Source of the DNA: Zelopaecilomyces penicillatus
Taxonomy: Eukaryota > Ascomycota > Sordariomycetes > Hypocreales > Pseudodiploosporaceae
NCBI GenBank assembly: GCA_005765155.1
Contig: VCCP01000005.1
Location: 4,960,001 to 5,024,000, forward strand
Direction of reading: 5' to 3'
Length of the DNA stretch: 64,000 nucleotides
Part shown: positions 57,845 through 64,000 of the stretch, in pieces
Numbering within the stretch: position 1 is the first letter of the stretch
How the letters are laid out: every line of letters starts with the position of its first letter
Made by a program: the position numbers and the translations under genes
Notes under the pieces: model-generated
What the model saw: the letters and a program-made list of their open reading frames with translations, nothing else
Told to the model about the DNA's origin: nothing
The model's database searches: none

Positions 57845-58859
57845 ATGTTCGCTCCCTCCCCCCTCCCTTCCGTCCCGGGCCTCTACAACCTCCGCGACCT
57901 CGGCGGCCACCCCATCCAACCCTCCTCCTCCTGCTCCTCATCTTCACTCTCCATCATCCGCACCGGCATCATCCTCCGCTCCGCCGCACCCCCACCCTCC
58001 CCTTCCCCTACCACCCTCATCGCCCTCACCAGCCTCAACATCTCCCGCACCTACGACCTCCGCTCCGGCGTCGAAATCGAGCGCCACCACCAAGACCCTA
58101 CCAGCCCTTTCGCCTGGCACCACCCACCCTCCCACAACGGTCCTATCCGCGTACGTGCTCCCGTCTTCGCCGACCAAGACTACGGACCCGAAGCTATCCC
58201 TGTGCGCTTCGCCGCATATGCTTCCAAAAACGCTGTGAATGGGTTCCTCATGGCGTACAAGTCCATCTTGGAGGCTGGGGGGCCTGCGTATGCAGCTATA
58301 TTGAAGCATCTAGCGGGTGATGAGCCTCTTCTTGATGATGGTGCAAACAAGGAACTTCCTGCGCCGATGTTGATTCATTGTTCGGCTGGAAAGGATCGCA
58401 CGGGGATTATATGTGCTATCATCCTGGCGATATGTGGCGTTGATGATGATACTATCGCAAAGGAATATGCTCTTACAGAGCAAGGGTTGGCTGAGATACG
58501 GCCTACGATGCTGGCCAACATACTAAAGGTTCCTTCGATGATGAACGATCCGGAGGGTGCAGAGCGCATGCTGGGTTCAAAGTGAGTGAAATTACTAACC
58601 GCCATTACTTGACCTATCCTCTCCTTTCAGTTTCTTCTCTGAAAGATCTACAGAAGAGCTTTTACATAAAAACAACCGTTATGCTTCACCTCAACTAACA
58701 TCTCCTAGGCCCGAGGTCATGCTTGCAACTCTACAGTTCATCCGCGAAGAGTACGGCTCCATCGAGGACTACGTCACCAAAGTATGCGGCATCTCGCCAG
58801 AGGCTATCACCCGCATACGACACAACCTCATTGTTGAGGCTCCCCCTACTAGCACTTAG
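57845..58859 (+). CDS. Tyrosine-protein phosphatase (Y_phosphatase3 type)
   Basis: Two exons, 57845-58581 and 58709-58859 (888 nt, 295 aa). The active-site P-loop HCSAGKDRTG has Cys179 and Arg185. The start (SVPGLYNLRDLGGHPI) and a middle ISRTYDLRSGVEIE are typical of the fungal/bacterial family of Siw14/Y_phosphatase3-like enzymes, which hydrolyse phosphotyrosine or related phosphates (family knowledge). After the intron comes VMLATLQFIREEYGSIEDYV and a C-terminal SPEAITRIRHNLI. The intron (127 nt) has a CTAAC branch point 10 nt before CTCCTAG. The ATG at 57845 (CAACATG) is the first that leads straight into the domain. A full set of family motifs is present; probably cytosolic. Confidence 0.85.
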
Positions 58860-59135
58860 GCTCTTCACATCTAATGCCACCTCATGAGTTACCCCAATGT
58901 TGTTCACAGACAAAATGGCAATGAATAGAGACCAAAAGGAGTGGTAGTGCTGACATGGTTTTTTTTCATCCATTATGAGTACAGCGTTGTACATGGCTAT
59001 AAAGTGTTATACAAATAAACAGCCGGTAGATGGATTGCCCCCTGGCATCCTTCCTCGCGGCCTAATCCATCGCGTCCCTCCGCTGTGGATCTTGTGCTTT
59101 CTGTGTGTGTTTATCGTAAATGCAACATAGATCCC

Positions 59136-60340
59136 TCAAGGAACTGAAGTGGGAATCTTGACCGCTCCACGCTTGCGGTCGTTCAAAGGCACACCATACC
59201 TCCACCCTACGGCCTTGTGTGATCGTCCAGTGGCTCCTACATCACTGGCATTGATTTCTTTAAACCGGAACTCATATCGGTCCGTCTTGACTCTCGTCGT
59301 CATCCGCTCCTCCAGGTCGTGCTCCTGCGCGATCCTCCGGGCAACTTGGTCCTCCTCTTTCTGTGTCGCCTCCTTAAATTTGGTTAGACTCTCCTCGCGG
59401 CTCTTCCCTTCCAGAATACTCCGCTCCATATCAATGAGTTCGGGCTGCGGTGACCTCGCATCAACTGTGAGCATAGTATCATGGAAAGCTTTGGCAGCGT
59501 CCTCTCGGGTGAATTGCCGTGACTCGGATACAGGAACAAAGAGTTGTTGCATGGTCAACTTATGTACGTGGAGCTCATTGACCGACTCATGGGGTACGTT
59601 TTGTTCGCCCTCGCGATAAAACGTCTTGGGCAGCATGCTCATCACTGCTTTGGCATAAGGAGTGGCTAGTTTCTTTCCCTATTGGATTGTTAGTCACTCT
59701 GAAGATAAAAGAATAATAATTCAATTATAAAGTAACGTAAATAAATCATGCGTTCAGTTCAAATAAACATTTTTAACCATTGAATTTTGTCTTCAAGACT
59801 AATCGAAAATTTTGTATTTGTCTCATCATTTGCAAGAAAGGTGTCATTGTGTAGTGCAGCAAGGGGAGGAAAAGGAATCATCACAAATAGGGGGTACGGA
59901 TAACAACTTACTTCATTCTGCCACTGCTTCTCCATCTCCTTTAACCGCACCACAGCAACCACTCTCCTCACATCGACCGACATCTCTGCCGACACCGCCT
60001 TGAGAGACTCCCCGCGTTGCGTTACTTTCTCCCATATCAGCTCCTTAGTATGCTCATCCAGCACGGGCTGACTGCGGAAGAGCGGGTTCAGTGGGAACGG
60101 CTGGTCCTGGAACGGCCCTAGGTATTTTGGTCCTTTGCCCGGCTGCGCAAGCTCATTGCCTCCTCGGCCCTTGAGCCAGGCAAACATTTGCTGCCGGGCT
60201 CGGCTCATTTTCTGCTGGCATGGCGTGGAGCTGAAGCTGCGCACAGCCAAAGCCGCCGACCGAGACCGAGGCAGCTGTTGGTGTAGCAGGCACGCCTCGA
60301 CAGGCGCCAGCGGCAGCGAGCCGCGAACTCTCGGAGGCAT
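59136..60340 (-). CDS. Mitochondrial small-subunit ribosomal protein (Bot1/mS45 family)
   Basis: Two exons, 60340-59912 and 59678-59136 (972 nt, 323 aa), with a 233-nt intron (GTAAGT ... CCAATAG). The N-terminus is Arg/Ser/Ala-rich with few acids (RSRSAALAVRSFSSTPCQQK) as expected of a mitochondrial presequence. The body has PLFRSQPVLDEHTKELIWEK, VDVRRVVAVVRLKEMEKQW and, after the intron, GKKLATPYAKAVMSMLP. These match the Bot1p/mS45 family (eukaryotic mitochondrial regulator, yeast Mrps35) required for mitochondrial translation. The C-terminus includes VGWRYGVPLNDRKRGAVKIP. The ATG at 60340 gives the presequence; longer upstream frames lack an ATG in good context. Confidence 0.8.
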
Positions 60341-61107
60341 GGTTTCAGTAATTAAGGAGCATTTATTTCGATGAGTTCGACGTTGCACGCTCGTGCATGC
60401 CCGTCTCAATTGATCAGGCCAGCTGCGCGTTTGTTGCTTGTTTGAGCCAGATTGTGAAGAATGGGTTTGCTTGTTGTGTGGAGACAAGCAGCTAATTTTC
60501 CCGTCTTCGGATGTATAATTTTCCGGCCCGGAGACTTTGCTCAACCACGACGGCTGAGCTAAGCTTGAGCCAAGGTTTCAAAAGGGCAAACTGGGAATGA
60601 AATGCTCTTTTGAATGGATTTTACTTTGGCATATTCAGACTCAATATCATTAGGCATGCATCAGAGTATCCAATGCATCTGTAAACTCATTGGAGCATCA
60701 AACTTCATATGGAAAGGTATTCGTGTTCAAAAAGAGACCATATTTCTCACCGAGAACTAATATCCCAGCTTGCTTGTCCCTAGCTTTTCATCTCCCATAG
60801 TATCAACAAATATAAATAAATCGGCCGGTCCAGTCATCGGTCATATACTCCGAAGCAAAAATACACCATTTCAACCCATCACTCCCTTTCCCCACTCGCA
60901 GTAGTTCTCCGTCAAACAAGATAAGGAATTACAATTCGTGTCATTAAAAGTGATGCTCTCTTTTTTCCAGTAAACCAAAATGACTTCAGCGCTATATTCA
61001 TTACTTCCTCCATTGTGCAAAGTTTCGTGTAAATGTGCAGATAGAGTTCGTGTATGTGGTGTGTGTTTTTCTGGTTTCTCTTTTTAACTTTTCAAGATTT
61101 TTGTACA
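60341..61107. other. Intergenic interval
   Basis: AT-rich between 60600 and 61000, presumably the promoter of mS45 and the 3' UTR of SSK1. No gene seen. Confidence 0.4.
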
Positions 61108-64000
61108 TCAAGACGCCGATGAGATAGACGCCCGGCTCTTCTTGGATTTGGCCTTTGCGTTTTGACTCTTCTTTGCGGCTTCGAGTTCTTCGGCCTTCTT
61201 GGAAAAGTCTTTCCACTTTCGCCAACCGTCAAAGTCAATGAGAGCCTGCATACAGCCCCACTCCATGACCTTTCTCTCCAGCCAGACAAAGTTGACAGGC
61301 TAAACAAGACAAGTTAGTAGAGTAATGGGTGAGACGATTTGGAGGGTTTGTTGTTATTTTTGACGTACCTTGGTCAAAAAGTCATTGCAACCAGCGGCAA
61401 GGGCTTCGTGTCTGTCACTCTGGAGGGAGCTCGCGGTAAGGGCGACAATAATGACAGGGCTCTTGAACTGCCCAGGGTTATCCAGCCGGTCCTGTTCTGC
61501 TACTTCCTCGTCCGTTGCTTCAGGCAGACTGCCGGGTGTCGAGGAGAAGACGCCAATTCTATTGAGACTCTCCAGCCGTCGGATTTCACGTGTAGCTTCC
61601 AATCCGTTCATCACGGGCAACTGAATGTCCATGAGCACCAAGTGGAAGCCCCCCGTCCTCCATTTCTTCACCGCATCCCTGCCATTCATAGCTGTCTGCC
61701 ATCGAACCTTGAGCTTCTTGACAAAGGCCTCGAGAAGCTTCAAGTTGATAGGGTTATCTTCGACAATCAGGACACTAATCGGTGGTACACTGCCATTAAG
61801 CATAGTGGATGAGATGCTAGGATATTCGGTGTTTCGCTTTATCTTTTTCGGTCGGGCACTGGGCTGTCGAGGCGAGGCGATCCGTGGCGGTGGCGGGGTC
61901 GAGATGCGAGCTGGGGAAGGCTCGGGGCCGGGTGACCTCGGCATGGAAGCTGCATTTGTATGAATTCCCGTTTGTTCTGAGGAGCTGGAATGAGTTCGAG
62001 AATGAGAATGCCGCGGGCGATAGTGTTGCATACCAGTGTTCGTGGTGGCGGCTGATGAAAAAGATGCCGGGGGCATGTTGTGATTCAAGTTTGGCGACGA
62101 CGTGTGTGTTCTTCCGAGTCTGGGTCGGTCAGGGCGCTCCCTATATGTGCGAGCCGTTCTATTGCCTCCCGGAGAGGGAATGAGAGGAAGCTGGCCGGAA
62201 CCAAGAACGGCAATCGAGTGCGGCACTGTCCCGTTGGCCTGCCCTGGGAGCGACAGTGGCAGATGAGGAGATGATGCGCCAACCAGAGGGAAGTAGCCCT
62301 CTCCATTTTCCGAAGGTCGGCCTTCTTCGTTAAAATAGATGGCTGTAGCTGGAGGGTGCGGCACTCTCGGCGAGGCTTTCGGTGTGCGTCGGGGGATATC
62401 GATGACAAGAGCTTCACCAACCGCTTGGCCGCCTGGAAAGTAACTGTCAATGGTGTCGCCCATGGGTTCTTCAGGACCCAAAACACGGTCTTTGAGACTG
62501 TCTCGAGGACAGATACGAATTGTCAGGTCGGGGGCATCGAATGTCTTGCCAAGCGAATTGGCATACTTTCGCAAAATCATATCGCGCACATCGTCGACAA
62601 GGTCATCATTATTGATTATCACAAGCGTGGCAGAGGCGTGTGGCCTCTTCACCCAGATTTTGCGCGTCGACATGTTGACATTGATGATGGAGACGGGACG
62701 GCTGTATGAGTCCGGTGTAGGGCAAGAGACTGTGGTATTCTTGGCTGATTCCTTTCTGCTGGCGGCTACGTCTTCGGTGGTAAGAGGGGTATGGAGCACC
62801 GAGTCGATAAAGGTGGAATGTCGAGTCGGGATGAGGCTTTGCCGTCGTGGAGGCGGGGGTGGGCGGCGTGAGGTGGAAGAAGGGGTCGATGAAGAAGAGG
62901 AAGAGGACGAGGATCCTGACGGGGAGGAGACTGTCACGGAGACGGGGGCGGGAGAAGATGTAGATGCAGGCGGTGACACAGCAACGGACCCCGAAGCAGG
63001 CGAAGCTGGAGATGAGGACAACGGGCTTGTTGATGAGGATGTCAAGACAACGGCGGGAGGTGGCAAAGCCAATGGCTTGGTACGGAGAGCTTTTTCCCGA
63101 CCAGCGCCGGCGCCGTGGTCAGCCTGAGCCTTGTTGTTGGTATTACTGCCGCTGCTGTCGTCGTCGTCGTTGGGATCGTGATTGTCGCCGTGGCCGTTAC
63201 GAGCGTCGATGCGTTGGGGCGTGGCAGAGGGGGGGTCGGATTGTTGCAGAGGGGTGGGATCCTCGTCGATGCTGCACAAATGGGAGAGCGAGAGAGCTGG
63301 AGTTGGCGGGAGTGAAGGCGTTGGCAGTTGCAGATCGTTGCCAGTAGCGGCCTTAGTCAGGCCCTGCCGTGGATGGCAATGCTTGTCTGGGCTATCACTG
63401 CTGCTGCTGCTGTTGTGGTCCAGGTGCTGAAACCGCTGCGGTTGCTGGTGCTGGTGCTGCAATACCCGTGGCTTTAGCGGCTGCGGCCCCTGTCCGAGCG
63501 AGGAGGGTACCGCTAGAGCATCTGTAGTAAGCGACGGGTCGTCTGCAGCACCAGCGATGGCGCCGCCTCGTCCAGATTGCTCTGTGCTGTTGCTGCCTTT
63601 GTCGGTGCTGCGGCCACTTTTGGTGCGTCTGCTGATTCGATGTCGCCCTTGTTGTTTCTGCTGCTGCTGCTGCTGCTGCTGCTTCTCTCCCTGTTTTTGT
63701 TTGGTTTGCTGTCCATCAGCAGGGTTTTTGTTGGTGTTCTTGTTTTTATTGTCAGTCTTGGTTGTCTTGTCACCACCGTCTCCACTAACAACAACACTTG
63801 GGGGAGCCACAACCAACTGCTGGCTGCCACAGGTGTCCAGCGAGGACGGTGTCTGGCTCGCCTCGAGCAGCAGAGACGACGTCGAAAGATGCCCAAAGCT
63901 CTGGCTCGTGGGCAGCGACACCACCCTCTCATCGGCGCCGCTCTGGCTCTGGCTCTGGCTTTTGGTCGACCTGAGCGAGGGCGTTGAGGACTGTCGTCGC
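61108..64000 (-). CDS. SSK1: HOG-pathway response regulator SSK1 (5' end beyond window)
   Basis: Two exons within the window: 64000 (open edge) to 61369, and 61299-61108. The receiver domain is near the C-terminus: ISVLIVEDNPINLKLLEAF, then GFHLVLMDIQLPVMNGLEA with the phospho-acceptor Asp, VIIVALTASS and NDFLTK. The second exon, PVNFVWLERKVMEWGCMQAL and DFDGWRKWK, is the diagnostic Ssk1 tail. Unphosphorylated Ssk1 activates the MAPKKK Ssk2/22 in the osmotic stress HOG cascade (family knowledge). The long N-terminal part is low complexity with Gln runs (about 63660-63690), Ser runs and Pro stretches, plus an Arg/Ser-rich segment running off the edge. The intron (61300-61368) has donor GTACGT and TACTAAC upstream of GTTTAG. 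The frame is still open at 64000, so the gene is partial. Confidence 0.9.

Noticed and set aside
62450..63127. 225-codon plus-strand frame inside SSK1
   Set aside because: Antisense shadow of low-complexity Ser/Pro sequence in SSK1.

Overview
The window reads as nuclear DNA of a filamentous ascomycete, most likely a Sordariomycete and probably Hypocreales (this placement is inference). The evidence is introns of about 50-130 nt with GTRNGT donors and CTRAC branch points, uncapped Ser/Pro/Gln-rich proteins, and clear fungal orthologues: the HOG-pathway response regulator SSK1, the tRNA deaminase subunit Tad2, an Mte1/ZGRF1-type DUF2439 protein and the mitoribosomal Bot1/mS45 protein. I assembled gene models by hand from reading frames and splice signals. 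In each complete model I give as CDS the exon lengths sum to a multiple of three.

Layout. 0.6-10 kb is an accessory block: a protein kinase fused to a beta-propeller-like C-terminus, a CorA-type membrane protein, and an amino-acid permease with ten good exons and one in-frame TAG. 10-13 kb is empty. 13-22 kb holds a membrane protein, a small TM/coiled-coil protein, two decayed paralogues of a second TM/coiled-coil family, two Cys/Ser-rich minus-strand genes (one broken), and two arrays of a 10-bp repeat. 23-42 kb is the conserved block: a low-complexity 545-aa protein, Tad2, a putative membrane-tethered half-zinc-cluster regulator, a second CxxC...KKIxC protein, the Mte1-like protein and a Ser/Pro-rich protein, all on the minus strand after 25 kb. 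42-47 kb is gene-poor but carries a third copy of the 10-bp array. 47-51 kb is a second accessory block: a DUF6914-like gene with a GC-AG intron, a broken phosphotransferase (APH) gene, a broken HAE/CxxC deaminase-like gene and an unknown gene, with a 47-bp direct repeat on either side of the last two. 51-64 kb returns to conserved genes: a MARVEL-type four-TM protein, a tiny Cys-rich protein, a tyrosine phosphatase, mS45, and SSK1 running off the right edge.

No single pathway joins these genes. The most unusual signals are the dispersed 10-bp-period arrays, the decayed paralogues, premature stops of the kind a C-to-T change at Gln/Arg codons would give at four loci, and two near-identical neighbouring introns in one gene.
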